Part shown: one piece after another, positions 25,863 to 34,221 of the stretch | Position numbering within the stretch: position 1 is the first letter of the stretch | How the letters are laid out: every line of letters begins with the position of its first letter | Assembly (NCBI GenBank): GCA_023488455.1 | Contig: JAMDDV010000045.1 | Span: 1-64,000, forward strand | Source of the DNA: Actinomycetota bacterium | Lineage (GTDB): Bacteria; Actinomycetota; Humimicrobiia; Hakubellales; JAMDDV01 | Reading direction: 5' to 3' | Length of the DNA: 64,000 nucleotides | The notes under the pieces: model-generated | The model's input: the letters and a program-made list of their open reading frames with translations, nothing else | What the model was told of the DNA's origin: nothing | The model's database searches: none | Program-made: the position numbers and the translations under genes

Positions 25863-26213
25863 TTGATAGATCTAAAGTGGGTTATATATGCTGCAGTATG
25901 GTTGATGATGGTCGGGACTTTTGGGCTGGCATTTAAACGGCGAATGTCCATGCTCGCCCTATCTTTTCTTTTTCTGGTTATTGGAGTTGAACTGATTTTG
26001 ACCACGATATCAGTTTATGTGAAGCCTGATAGTCCATCTGGCCCAGCCCTGGCGATTATATCTACGATAATTTTTGCTTTGGTTGGTCTTTTAGGCATTA
26101 TGTCGAGCGTGACCATGTGGTCAGATGGACACAGCAAGCGCGAATTTTCGTTGTTCGCTTTTAAGCTAACTGACATTGAGGAAATAAGGGACGGAGAAGA
26201 AGAAATTGGATAA
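25863..26213 (+). CDS. NuoK-like membrane subunit of the second complex
   Basis: The 116-residue protein has three predicted helices. The first membrane glutamate is kept (G-V-E-L-I-L-T), but the second (A-A-A-E-V-G-V in NuoK1) aligns with leucine in I-I-F-A-L-V-G-L. It has a charged C-terminal tail of about 25 residues that NuoK1 lacks. TTG start at 25863; it overlaps the antiporter-like gene by eight bases. Confidence 0.7.
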   Translation: MIDLKWVIYAAVWLMMVGTFGLAFKRRMSMLALSFLFLVIGVELILTTISVYVKPDSPSGPALAIISTIIFALVGLLGIMSSVTMWSDGHSKREFSLFAFKLTDIEEIRDGEEEIG

Positions 26214-27672
26214 TCTTTTGAACTGGCAAACACTGCTGTCAGATTATAAATTACTGTCTCCTGAACTTTCGCTGGCTGGAGGCTTACTTCTTACCATAAT
26301 TTTTTTAATTCTTTTCCCGCGCAGGAAGTGGATTGCCGTCTGGCCAATGATTTCGATTCTGGCGTCCGGATATTTTAACTTCTGGAGCCTTGATATCAGC
26401 GGCTACGCTTTAAACAACATGATAGTATCCAATCCTAACGTTACGATCACCAAATTTGCGGTGCTGCTCAGTGGGCTTGGCCTGATCATTCTGCTTTTGC
26501 TTTTCATCAGGCGATCAGATGACCGATTTGGGTTTTTCCTGATAATATTTTCCTCGCTCATCTTTGGGGTAAACGCGGTAGCAGCGAGCTCCGACCTCAT
26601 ATCCGTTTTTGTGTCCCTTGAGTTGGTCTCCTTTTCGATATATGCTGCTCTTAATTTTTCTACGCAAAACGGTGGAGGCAGGGAATTTTCGGTTAGATTT
26701 ACCTTGATAGGGCTTCTGTCATCAATTTTCATGTTATTGGGATTTGCACTTGTCTTTGGCCTTGCGAACACGACAATAGTCACGGATGCCCTAGCCAATA
26801 TGCCGCTGAACCATCCGCTGACTTATGCATCGGTATGGCTGATAAGTCTTGGACTCATAGCTAAACTCGGCATGATCCCGTTTTTCGCATATCAGCAGGA
26901 TGCAATCGGGGCCTCTAATTCGATGATCGGTGTTGCGTTGACCTCTCTGTTCCTACCCTCTGTAGCTCTCGTTTTCTTCAAGTTTGCTCCTGGCTTCAAT
27001 GTATTAGCTGGTGGCTATTTTATGTGGAGTATGGTGGGTGCATCTGGACTCACTATTCTGACCACTGGCGCTTTTCTGTTCTTTCAGAGAAGTATCAGGC
27101 GTATATTATCACTATTATCGACGCTGATATTTTTTGGAATACTTACAATATTTGTAACAGGCATTACTGATATTTCCACGCCAGCTTATGTGCTTGTAAT
27201 CATAACTTCGTTCAATCTGTCGGCGATATGGATTACCTGTGGGATTGTTGAACGAAGTTTTCCAGGTTTAAAGCTAAGAGACATTAACGGTCTCATCAAG
27301 ACCAGCCCATTCTTTGCTGTGATCTTGACCATCCTGTTGTTGACTCTGTCTCTCATGCCTTTGTTCATTTCTAACTATTTCGCATTGTACAGGAACCTAA
27401 CAGCATTATACTATGCATACCCTCCTACATATCTTGCGTTGATTGCAACTGTATCAATAATTATTGTTCTTGGTTGCTCCATATACATTGCGTACATCAT
27501 GATCCTACGGAAACCAGAGGTAGGACCTGAATTTATGGTACCCAGGTTTTCGTACGTATATCTTTCTCTCGCATCGGCCATAATGCTCGGCATCTATGTT
27601 CTTGGTTATCTGGACATTTTTGGCGGAATTAACTATTTTTATTATGCGATGAAGCTCTTATCAACGTTTTAA
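26206..27672 (+). CDS. Single antiporter-like (NuoN-type) subunit of the second complex
   Basis: The 488-residue polytopic protein keeps the fifth-helix glutamate (S-L-E-L-V-S-F) and the lysine in I-A-K-L-G-M-I-P-F. However, P-F-H-F-W-S-P-D-T-Y-E-G is replaced by P-F-F-A-Y-Q-Q-D-A-I-G-A, and the later K-R-L-L-A-Y-S-G-I-A-H by R-R-I-L-S-L-L-S-T-L-I. It is the only antiporter-type subunit in the operon, so at most one ion channel is expected, against three in the first complex. It ends the second operon. Confidence 0.75.
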   Translation: MDNLLNWQTLLSDYKLLSPELSLAGGLLLTIIFLILFPRRKWIAVWPMISILASGYFNFWSLDISGYALNNMIVSNPNVTITKFAVLLSGLGLIILLLLFIRRSDDRFGFFLIIFSSLIFGVNAVAASSDLISVFVSLELVSFSIYAALNFSTQNGGGREFSVRFTLIGLLSSIFMLLGFALVFGLANTTIVTDALANMPLNHPLTYASVWLISLGLIAKLGMIPFFAYQQDAIGASNSMIGVALTSLFLPSVALVFFKFAPGFNVLAGGYFMWSMVGASGLTILTTGAFLFFQRSIRRILSLLSTLIFFGILTIFVTGITDISTPAYVLVIITSFNLSAIWITCGIVERSFPGLKLRDINGLIKTSPFFAVILTILLLTLSLMPLFISNYFALYRNLTALYYAYPPTYLALIATVSIIIVLGCSIYIAYIMILRKPEVGPEFMVPRFSYVYLSLASAIMLGIYVLGYLDIFGGINYFYYAMKLLSTF

Positions 27673-27782
27673 ATTTTCCATGCCGCAAGTGGTATAATAC
27701 TTTTAGCATCAAAGTTACATTTGTTTCAAAGTGCCAAGGTCTTTCATTTTATAATATTCTTATGTGCTAAATAGAGGCGGAA

Positions 27783-28322
27783 ATGACTAAAAAACCTGAT
27801 GAAGTGCTCTTAATCATTGATATGTTGAATGACTTCACATTGAAAGGTGCTCCGATTGAGGTGCCCGAAAATTCGCGGATATTATCAAATATAAAAAAAC
27901 AGATTAAGGCAGCGCATGAAGATGGAGTCCCAGTGATATTCATAAATGACAGCCACGATCCTAATGATCGTGAATTTAAGGTCTGGCCAAAGCATGCAGT
28001 AAAGGGGACGCGAGGAGCACAGGTAGTGGATGAAATTGCACCAACAGTCAAAGATCTTATCATCGAGAAAAACACTTTATCAGGATTTTATAATACAAAG
28101 CTGGAATCGATTCTGAAGGACCTTGGAGTTAAGAAGATTAAACTATGCGGCTGTATCTCAAACATATGTGTGTTATACATTGCGTTTGATGCTACTTTAA
28201 GGGGATATAATGTTGAAGTCATAGAAGATTGCATTGCTGCACTGAACAAAGAGGATCACAATTTTGCCATGAAACAGCTTGAAAACGTGATTGGGGCAAA
28301 AGTTATCAGGAGAAAAAGTTGA
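27783..28322 (+). CDS. pncA: Nicotinamidase-type cysteine hydrolase
   Basis: The 179-residue isochorismatase-superfamily protein has the catalytic triad: the aspartate in I-I-D-M-L-N-D-F, the lysine in I-E-K-N-T-L-S-G-F and the cysteine in G-C-I-S-N-I-C-V. Nicotinamidase converts nicotinamide to nicotinate for NAD salvage. The next gene, overlapping by four bases, is nicotinate phosphoribosyltransferase, which uses that product, so the function is well supported by context. A TATAAT at 27693-27698 upstream could be its -10 box, with a poor -35. Confidence 0.87.
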   Translation: MTKKPDEVLLIIDMLNDFTLKGAPIEVPENSRILSNIKKQIKAAHEDGVPVIFINDSHDPNDREFKVWPKHAVKGTRGAQVVDEIAPTVKDLIIEKNTLSGFYNTKLESILKDLGVKKIKLCGCISNICVLYIAFDATLRGYNVEVIEDCIAALNKEDHNFAMKQLENVIGAKVIRRKS

Positions 28323-29527
28323 AATCGTTATTTTATACTGCGACTGATGATGAGATTAAAAACGGCAGGACTGCGGATGTATATTTTCAGAGGGCATTTG
28401 AAATAATAAAAAAAGAAGGCATGGATAGGCGCGCCAGGTCTGAGATAATTTTGAAGAAGTTCAATGATGGAGGCAGTTGGGGTGTACTCGCTGGCATGGA
28501 GGAAGCACTCAATCTCCTTGAAGGGGTCAATGTAAATGTCGAATGCATGCAGGAGGGTGCAGTCTTTAGGACATGGGAACCCGTGATGACCATTGATGGC
28601 ATGTACTGCGATTATTGTGTTTATGAAACTGCCCTGCTTGGGCTGCTCTGTCAGGCCTCCGGGATAGCGACTAAGGCTGCAAGATGTCGTATAGCGGCAG
28701 GCGAAAAGTTGATGATCTCTTTTGGTGCCAGGCGTATGCACCCTGCCATATCCCCGATGATCGATAAGAACGCTTATATTGGCGGATGTGATGGGGTTTC
28801 GGTGATCAAATCGGCCGAACTTCTTGGCGTCGAGCCGACCGGTACCATCCCACATGCACTCATAATAATTTACGGTGATACCGTGAAAGCAGCGCAGGCT
28901 TTTAACGAGATTATCGATAAGAAAGTAAAACGCGTCATTCTCATAGATACCTTTAACGATGAGAAGTTCGAGGCTTTGAGGGTCGCAAAGACGCTTGGCG
29001 ATGATCTCTTTGCGGTGCGACTCGATACCCCGAGTTCACGGAGAGGTGATTTCAAGCAGTTGATTAAAGAGATCAGGTGGGAGCTGGACCTGCGCGGGTT
29101 TAAGGATGTGAAGATTTTTGTAAGCGGTGGCCTAAACGAAAAGTCAATTGCAGAGCTTGTAGATGTGGCTGACGCATTTGGGGTTGGGACATCGATTAGC
29201 AGCGCTCCTGTGCTTGATTTCGCGCTTGACATAGTTGAGGTGGACGGTGAGCCGATCGCAAAGCGGGGCAAATCCTCAGGAGTCAAGGCGGTTTTGAGGT
29301 GTAGCGAGTGCCACAACGACCGTGTTGTTCCATATGATGTCAGTTTATATGACAGGTTTGGGTTTTCTAGTAAACAAAAAGAGGATCTGAGATGTGATTG
29401 TAGTGGTGATCTACTTGAGCTACTTGATGTTGCGATTTCAGATGGTAGGTTATTGAGACCGTACTGTTCGCATAGTGAAACACGTGAATTTGTCCTTTCA
29501 CAGCTCCAGTGGGCAAAAAATATCTAA
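28319..29527 (+). CDS. pncB: Nicotinate phosphoribosyltransferase
   Basis: The 402-residue protein has the family segment F-G-A-R-R-M-H-P-A and a barrel with D-T-F-N-D-E and V-S-G-G-L-N, matching bacterial and archaeal nicotinate phosphoribosyltransferases. It makes nicotinate mononucleotide from nicotinate and PRPP. The C-terminal part carries a small cysteine set (C-S-E-C-H, later C-D-C), possibly a zinc site. It overlaps pncA, forming a two-gene NAD salvage operon next to NAD(H)-dependent redox genes. Confidence 0.88.
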   Translation: MKSLFYTATDDEIKNGRTADVYFQRAFEIIKKEGMDRRARSEIILKKFNDGGSWGVLAGMEEALNLLEGVNVNVECMQEGAVFRTWEPVMTIDGMYCDYCVYETALLGLLCQASGIATKAARCRIAAGEKLMISFGARRMHPAISPMIDKNAYIGGCDGVSVIKSAELLGVEPTGTIPHALIIIYGDTVKAAQAFNEIIDKKVKRVILIDTFNDEKFEALRVAKTLGDDLFAVRLDTPSSRRGDFKQLIKEIRWELDLRGFKDVKIFVSGGLNEKSIAELVDVADAFGVGTSISSAPVLDFALDIVEVDGEPIAKRGKSSGVKAVLRCSECHNDRVVPYDVSLYDRFGFSSKQKEDLRCDCSGDLLELLDVAISDGRLLRPYCSHSETREFVLSQLQWAKNI

Positions 29528-29634
29528 AAATATAAAAAATTCTTTGTAATTTTCTAAAGTATTATTTATACTATGACGATAATAAAATAAATCTATATAT
29601 GTAGCAATACAGATACTTGATTTTAAAAAGATTG

Positions 29635-29662
29635 TTGACAATTTAATATAAACACTTATAAT
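29635..29662 (+). promoter_or_regulatory. Consensus sigma-70 promoter of the Tad pilus operon
   Basis: TTGACA (29635-29640) and TATAAT (29657-29662), both perfect, are separated by 16 bases, 33 bases before the first tad gene. It lies in a 167-base AT-rich gap. Confidence 0.7.
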
Positions 29663-29682
29663 AACCGATAATAGCAGTTATT
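29660..29682. promoter_or_regulatory. Dyad overlapping the tad promoter -10 and start region
   Basis: AATAAC (29660-29665) and GTTATT (29677-29682) form an inverted repeat with an 11-base spacer. It starts inside the -10 box and ends just before the ribosome binding site, so it may be an operator or a leader hairpin. Confidence 0.35.
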
Positions 29683-29694
29683 AAGAGGTATTAA

Positions 29695-31053
29695 TTGAGG
29701 ATATTAGTAATAGACGAAGAATTTGATGTAGCAAAGGATAGGGAAACTTATAGGAACCGCGGTATTAACCTCATTTCGATAGCCAGCGTGCAAGCTGCGC
29801 GCTTGATATATCAGGATTGTGATCCTCACTTCATATTCATCAGGTTGAAAGACCAAGATTCTAATTCTCTCCTCAGAGAAATTCTCAAGAAGAGCAGGGC
29901 GAAAGTTGTAGTTGTGAAGGATGAGGATTTTCGAATAGATTTTCGACGCTCAAATCCTTTTGAAGTAATAGAACCTCCACTGGATGCAGCAACTATTTTG
30001 ATGATCCTGAGTTCCGAGGATCAGAAGCATAACGTCGAAGCTATTGAGGCCAGGGATGGAAATGCTGATGGAGGTAAGGAGTTAACGGGTTCCAATAAGG
30101 ATGTCAAGTTTCAATGGATTAAGGATCTTGACAGAAACTTTGAGGGATTTGAGCGTCGAGCCACTAGTTTTGAGCTGGAAGACAATGGTCATTCTAAAGA
30201 TGCTGATGAGGAAGATGAGGTTTCCCGCGGTAATGCAAATAGCAAGAAGCGTAAACAGCGCTCACGTGAGTCTATCAATATTTACCAGAGGCGCAGCTCA
30301 AATTTGCGTAAGAGGTTTGTAAGGCAGGAGGTAATTTCAGTTTTCTCGTGCAAGGGTGGCGTCGGCAAAACTTCAATTGCAGTAAGCCTTTGTCACCTTG
30401 CAGGTGAATTAGACCCGCTATTGATTGATCTTAATTTTGCTGAGGGCTCTAGCGATGTAGCTATCATTTTACAACTTCCCAAGATCCCCCACCTTGGTAA
30501 ATTTATCTCCGAATTAGGTAACAATGAAAGAGCCCTCAGCGATATTTTAGTTAAACCAGGTATGTCCAGCTTTTCGGTGATCCAACCACCGCCGACTCTA
30601 AAACAGAGCGATCGATTCAATATAGATCACCTTGCAGCTCTTCTTGATGAGGCGAAGAGACAGTTTGGTATGGTTGTTCTGGATTTACCATGTAGATATG
30701 ATGACTTAACTTTAATGGGACTGAGAATGTCCAGCTGTGTGTTGCTGGTAGCTGCATGCGATTTTGGATCTGCAATTAGGTTGAAAGAGCTGGTTTCCAT
30801 GCTTGACCCAGATCAAAGAAAAATTCTTGCTGTGAACATCTGCTCTCAGGATGTGCAATTAAAACCGAAGGATATCTCAAATTACTTGAACATACGGGAA
30901 GCAGTACTGATAAATTATGACAGCGAGTGCCATGAATACTTCAGTGGGAATAGATTGTTGCCTGCTGGTACAGTATTTGGTAGTGGAGTAGAGAAGTTGT
31001 TAAATGCTATCTTCAGAGATGAGACGGAATCGAGCTACTATTTTGGGGGTTGA
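29695..31053 (+). CDS. tadZ: TadZ/CpaE-like MinD-family ATPase with receiver-like N terminus
   Basis: The 452-residue protein starts with a receiver-like domain (I-L-V-I-D-E-E-F), continues through a charged linker at roughly 120-210 and ends in a MinD/ParA domain with K-G-G-V-G-K-T near residue 220 and D-L-N-F-A after it. TadZ proteins place the pilus machine at a cell pole. The Walker A is intact, unlike the second TadZ-like protein at 32244. TTG start at 29695 after an AAGAGG site. It is the first gene of the pilus operon. Confidence 0.78.
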   Translation: MRILVIDEEFDVAKDRETYRNRGINLISIASVQAARLIYQDCDPHFIFIRLKDQDSNSLLREILKKSRAKVVVVKDEDFRIDFRRSNPFEVIEPPLDAATILMILSSEDQKHNVEAIEARDGNADGGKELTGSNKDVKFQWIKDLDRNFEGFERRATSFELEDNGHSKDADEEDEVSRGNANSKKRKQRSRESINIYQRRSSNLRKRFVRQEVISVFSCKGGVGKTSIAVSLCHLAGELDPLLIDLNFAEGSSDVAIILQLPKIPHLGKFISELGNNERALSDILVKPGMSSFSVIQPPPTLKQSDRFNIDHLAALLDEAKRQFGMVVLDLPCRYDDLTLMGLRMSSCVLLVAACDFGSAIRLKELVSMLDPDQRKILAVNICSQDVQLKPKDISNYLNIREAVLINYDSECHEYFSGNRLLPAGTVFGSGVEKLLNAIFRDETESSYYFGG

Positions 31054-31057
31054 TTGA

Positions 31058-31501
31058 ATGAATGATGACTATAGGGATGATTTTATAAAAGAGATCGAAG
31101 ACGATTTTAAAGCCCGTTCGATGGGACTTGATGATGATAGGGAACTTTATACTATAGAACAGGTCGCGGACATTTTGGGGCTGAGCGAGAGGGAAACTGC
31201 CAGGTTGATAAGCCTTGGTGAGATGCAGACAGTTCTTGTTGGCAGGAAGATAAGGGTTACGCAGGAGTCGCTTGATAACTTTAAGTCAACCCTGATATCG
31301 GCCAGGCCGTCGGCCGAGGGACCGATTTTGTATTCTGCAGAACAGGTTGCTGAGATTTTGCAACTTTCGCTGGATAATGTTTGGAAGTTACTAAAGGAAA
31401 AAAGGATTAAGGGTTTTAAGATAAGAGAGGGGAGGTCTTCCTGGAGAATACCGAAAGATGCTCTTGATGAGTTCATCAGGGAGAAGATGAAGAAGGGATA
31501 G
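31058..31501 (+). CDS. Tandem excisionase-type helix-turn-helix protein
   Basis: The 147-residue protein contains two MerR/excisionase-like winged helix domains: Y-T-I-E-Q-V-A-D-I-L-G-L-S near residue 28 and Y-S-A-E-Q-V-A-E-I-L-Q-L-S near residue 89, the second followed by W-R-I-P-K-D-A-L-D-E-F. Such domains bind DNA in excisionases and small regulators. It lies four bases after tadZ and nine before the cpaB-like gene, inside the operon. A regulator of the pilus operon is the simplest role; an adaptor role is also possible. Confidence 0.75.
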   Translation: MNDDYRDDFIKEIEDDFKARSMGLDDDRELYTIEQVADILGLSERETARLISLGEMQTVLVGRKIRVTQESLDNFKSTLISARPSAEGPILYSAEQVAEILQLSLDNVWKLLKEKRIKGFKIREGRSSWRIPKDALDEFIREKMKKG

Positions 31502-31509
31502 ATTAAATC

Positions 31510-32229
31510 ATGGAATTCGTCGAAGTATTTAAACGCAGAAGCTTTAAATTAGCAGCAATGTCAGCAGTGATCGCAGGTGTAGCAGCATTTTTTATCCTGA
31601 ACGCACTTATAAGTAAAAAAGAGGTTGTCACAGCAAAAGTTTTCATTCCTGCTGGAATCCCAGTTCAGAAGGAATGGTTAAGCGTATCTCGCATTGACCC
31701 AGCCGGTGTCTATGGGACCTCCTCAGTTGGGGAGGTATTGGGTAAGAGCCTATCGACACCCAGGTTCCCCGGGGATCAATTTACTCCTGATATGTTTAAT
31801 GAGGGAAGCAATGCGAATTCAGTCGATGAAATCGACCCCCTTGAGAGGGTTATTTCAATTCCAGTCGAGAGGATTGATTTATCCGGTGGTTATTTGGAGA
31901 AGGGGGATAAGATCGATCTTATAGCAATCTACGGTGGAGACCTTGGGTCCGATGTCATCGCCGAAACAGTGCTCAAAGGTTCTGAACTGATCAGCTTTTC
32001 TGATCTAGAAAGTTCCGAAGTTGATTTTAGTGATTCAGACTATGTTGTCGTTCGTGTTTCACAGTACGAAGCCGAGTTGCTGTCCCTACTTGGCAAGATC
32101 GGCTCATTTAAAGTCGTAGGGCGTCCCCAGAACGCTATTAACGAGAATGTAGAAAGTATTTCGATTAATCTTGGTAGTTCGTCAGGCCAGCAAGAGATTG
32201 AAGAAGAAGTAGAGCAGAACGCAGAATAG
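31510..32229 (+). CDS. cpaB: CpaB/RcpC-like SAF-domain pilus assembly protein
   Basis: The 239-residue protein has one N-terminal transmembrane helix (A-V-I-A-G-V-A-A-F-F-I) and then an SAF domain (V-F-I-P-A-G-I-P-V near residue 45). It ends in an acidic, glutamate-rich tail. CpaB proteins sit on the outer face of the membrane in Tad systems. In a cell without an outer membrane it would face the wall. Its place between the two tadZ-like genes supports the call. Confidence 0.8.
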   Translation: MEFVEVFKRRSFKLAAMSAVIAGVAAFFILNALISKKEVVTAKVFIPAGIPVQKEWLSVSRIDPAGVYGTSSVGEVLGKSLSTPRFPGDQFTPDMFNEGSNANSVDEIDPLERVISIPVERIDLSGGYLEKGDKIDLIAIYGGDLGSDVIAETVLKGSELISFSDLESSEVDFSDSDYVVVRVSQYEAELLSLLGKIGSFKVVGRPQNAINENVESISINLGSSSGQQEIEEEVEQNAE

Positions 32230-32243
32230 AAAAGTAGCAATAA

Positions 32244-33020
32244 TTGAATAGTTTGATAAAAGAAGCAAAGATCGTAGTAGTGAAATCATGCAAAGGTGGT
32301 AATGGATCAACCACTCTTGCTTATCTTCTATCCAGAGTTTCTGCTAGCTTGGGATATAAGACTGCAATAATAGATCTAGATCTGACCTCATATGGAAATT
32401 TATCGATCATTTTCGATAGCGGTCCGGAATTCGGTATCCAGATAGTGGCAAACAGGGGACGAATATCCTGTGACGATTTCAAAAAAATCTCTGATGAACT
32501 TTTCTTTTTATCGTGCCCTGCTACGCCAGATATAAGTGAAATATTAAGTCAGGCGAGCATTCTGGATCTCATTAGCGGCTCAGCTAAGATATTCGATTTA
32601 ATTATTATGGATCTTCCAAGCAAATTTTATCCAAAGGATTCGATCTTCTATTATCAATTGATAGAGCTTGCAGATATTAGTCTACTTGTTTCAGACTTTT
32701 CGTTGTCCTCAATGTTCCTGCTGCAAAAATTTGTATGTTATTCCAGAAAGATCCTTGCAATGGAAAACTGTAAGCTGGTTCTGAATAAAAAGAATGGTAC
32801 AGCAGAAATGGGGTTGCAAGAATTTTATTCAATTATTGATCTACCAATTCAGTTTGTTGTAGATAAAATTGCGTACCTAAATAAGGAGGTTGAATCTGGG
32901 CTTTTTCCCAAAAGACTTAAAAAATCAGCAATATCAAGAAGCATCACCTTATTTCTCATGAGTCTTTTTAGGGGCAGCGCAGAAACGCTATCCTCTAGTG
33001 ACGGGAAATTCAAGAGATGA
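32244..33020 (+). CDS. Second TadZ-like MinD-family protein with degenerate Walker A
   Basis: The 258-residue protein has a MinD/ParA fold, but the Walker A reads K-G-G-N-G-S-T-T: the phosphate-binding lysine of G-K-T is serine (S22), while the signature lysine K17 is kept. D-L-D-L-T-S follows at the next strand. ATP hydrolysis is probably impaired, so it may be a structural partner for the first TadZ. TTG start at 32244; it overlaps tadA by four bases. The C-terminal 60 residues are lysine- and serine-rich. Confidence 0.72.
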   Translation: MNSLIKEAKIVVVKSCKGGNGSTTLAYLLSRVSASLGYKTAIIDLDLTSYGNLSIIFDSGPEFGIQIVANRGRISCDDFKKISDELFFLSCPATPDISEILSQASILDLISGSAKIFDLIIMDLPSKFYPKDSIFYYQLIELADISLLVSDFSLSSMFLLQKFVCYSRKILAMENCKLVLNKKNGTAEMGLQEFYSIIDLPIQFVVDKIAYLNKEVESGLFPKRLKKSAISRSITLFLMSLFRGSAETLSSSDGKFKR

Positions 33021-34219
33021 ATGGCAAGAGCCTTCTAAATTTGAGTGAACGTTTAAAAGAGATTTCAGTGCTTGATAAGGGTGCAATTTTTGAGAAATCA
33101 AAGAAGATTTTGTTCGATTTATGCGTCAATGGGGCCACGCGGGAAGATTTGGAGAAGCAGAAATCGGAGATTAAAGATAGGGCGGTGGATATTTTGAACA
33201 TCCAGGCCCAGAAGATGTTAACTGTGCTCAGCGATGAAGAGTTAGAACAGATGGCACAGAATATGATCGATGAGGTAGTAGGGCTTGGAGTAATTGAGAA
33301 ATATCTAAGGGATTCAAGCATCACAGATATTTTAGTCGATGGGTCTGCTCTGAGGATCTCCAGGAATGGAGAGAATGCGGTCTTAGCGGAAGAGTTTGGC
33401 AGTGCTGAAAATGTTAATTACCTGATTGACAGACTTCTGTTCTTTTCAGGCAAGAGCGTTACCTTTAAAAATCCAATAACAGAATTCAAACTCCATGATG
33501 GGTCAAGAGTATGTATAGTAATCCCGCCTGCCAGTGATGTTCCACATATTTCTATAAGAAGATTCAACTGTCTTGATCTGGAGATCGAAACTCTGCAGAG
33601 AGATGGGTTCATGTCGCACCTTCAGTTGGAGGTTATAAAGGATGCGATAAAAGAGAAGATGAATGTTCTAGTATCAGGAGCCACTGGCAGCGGTAAAACC
33701 ACCATGGTTAATGCTTTATTGAAGAAAGTGAATTCAAGCGAAAGGATCATATGCATCGAAGACCCACCTGAACTTTATATAACTCAACCCAATTTTGTAA
33801 GGTTGATGGCCTGGCACTCATCAAGCGAAGACATCAGGGATTTGGGCTTCAGAGAGCTGGTCAAGACGGCCTTGAGATTGAACCCGGACAGAATAATCCT
33901 GGGTGAGGTGAGAGGTGCTGAGGCATTTGATCTGCTGAGGGCACTCAATACTGGACATCGGGGCAGCTTTACAACAATCCATGCAAATAATCCGGAGGAC
34001 GCACTTTATGCACTTGAAACTTTGGTTCTCATGGCTGAGAGCGGGCTAACGTTAATAGCTATTAAAAAATTAATTACAAGAAATATAAATTTCATACTTC
34101 AGGTTGAGAAGGTTTATGACTCTGGACTAAATATATTCACAAGAAAGCTGGGCGGTCTGGTCTTTCTGAGACATACATTATCAAGGGATGGGGAATATCG
34201 ATTGGAGGAGGTCAAATAG
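33017..34219 (+). CDS. tadA: TadA/CpaF secretion ATPase
   Basis: The 400-residue protein is a VirB11-type ATPase with Walker A G-A-T-G-S-G-K-T-T near residue 220, E-D-P-P-E-L after it, the Walker B-like R-I-I-L-G-E-V-R-G and the histidine box T-I-H-A-N. The N-terminal region is the usual CpaF domain with an I-T-D-I-L-V-D-G segment. It powers pilin assembly. All motifs are intact. Confidence 0.92.
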   Translation: MNGKSLLNLSERLKEISVLDKGAIFEKSKKILFDLCVNGATREDLEKQKSEIKDRAVDILNIQAQKMLTVLSDEELEQMAQNMIDEVVGLGVIEKYLRDSSITDILVDGSALRISRNGENAVLAEEFGSAENVNYLIDRLLFFSGKSVTFKNPITEFKLHDGSRVCIVIPPASDVPHISIRRFNCLDLEIETLQRDGFMSHLQLEVIKDAIKEKMNVLVSGATGSGKTTMVNALLKKVNSSERIICIEDPPELYITQPNFVRLMAWHSSSEDIRDLGFRELVKTALRLNPDRIILGEVRGAEAFDLLRALNTGHRGSFTTIHANNPEDALYALETLVLMAESGLTLIAIKKLITRNINFILQVEKVYDSGLNIFTRKLGGLVFLRHTLSRDGEYRLEEVK

Positions 34220-34221
34220 CT

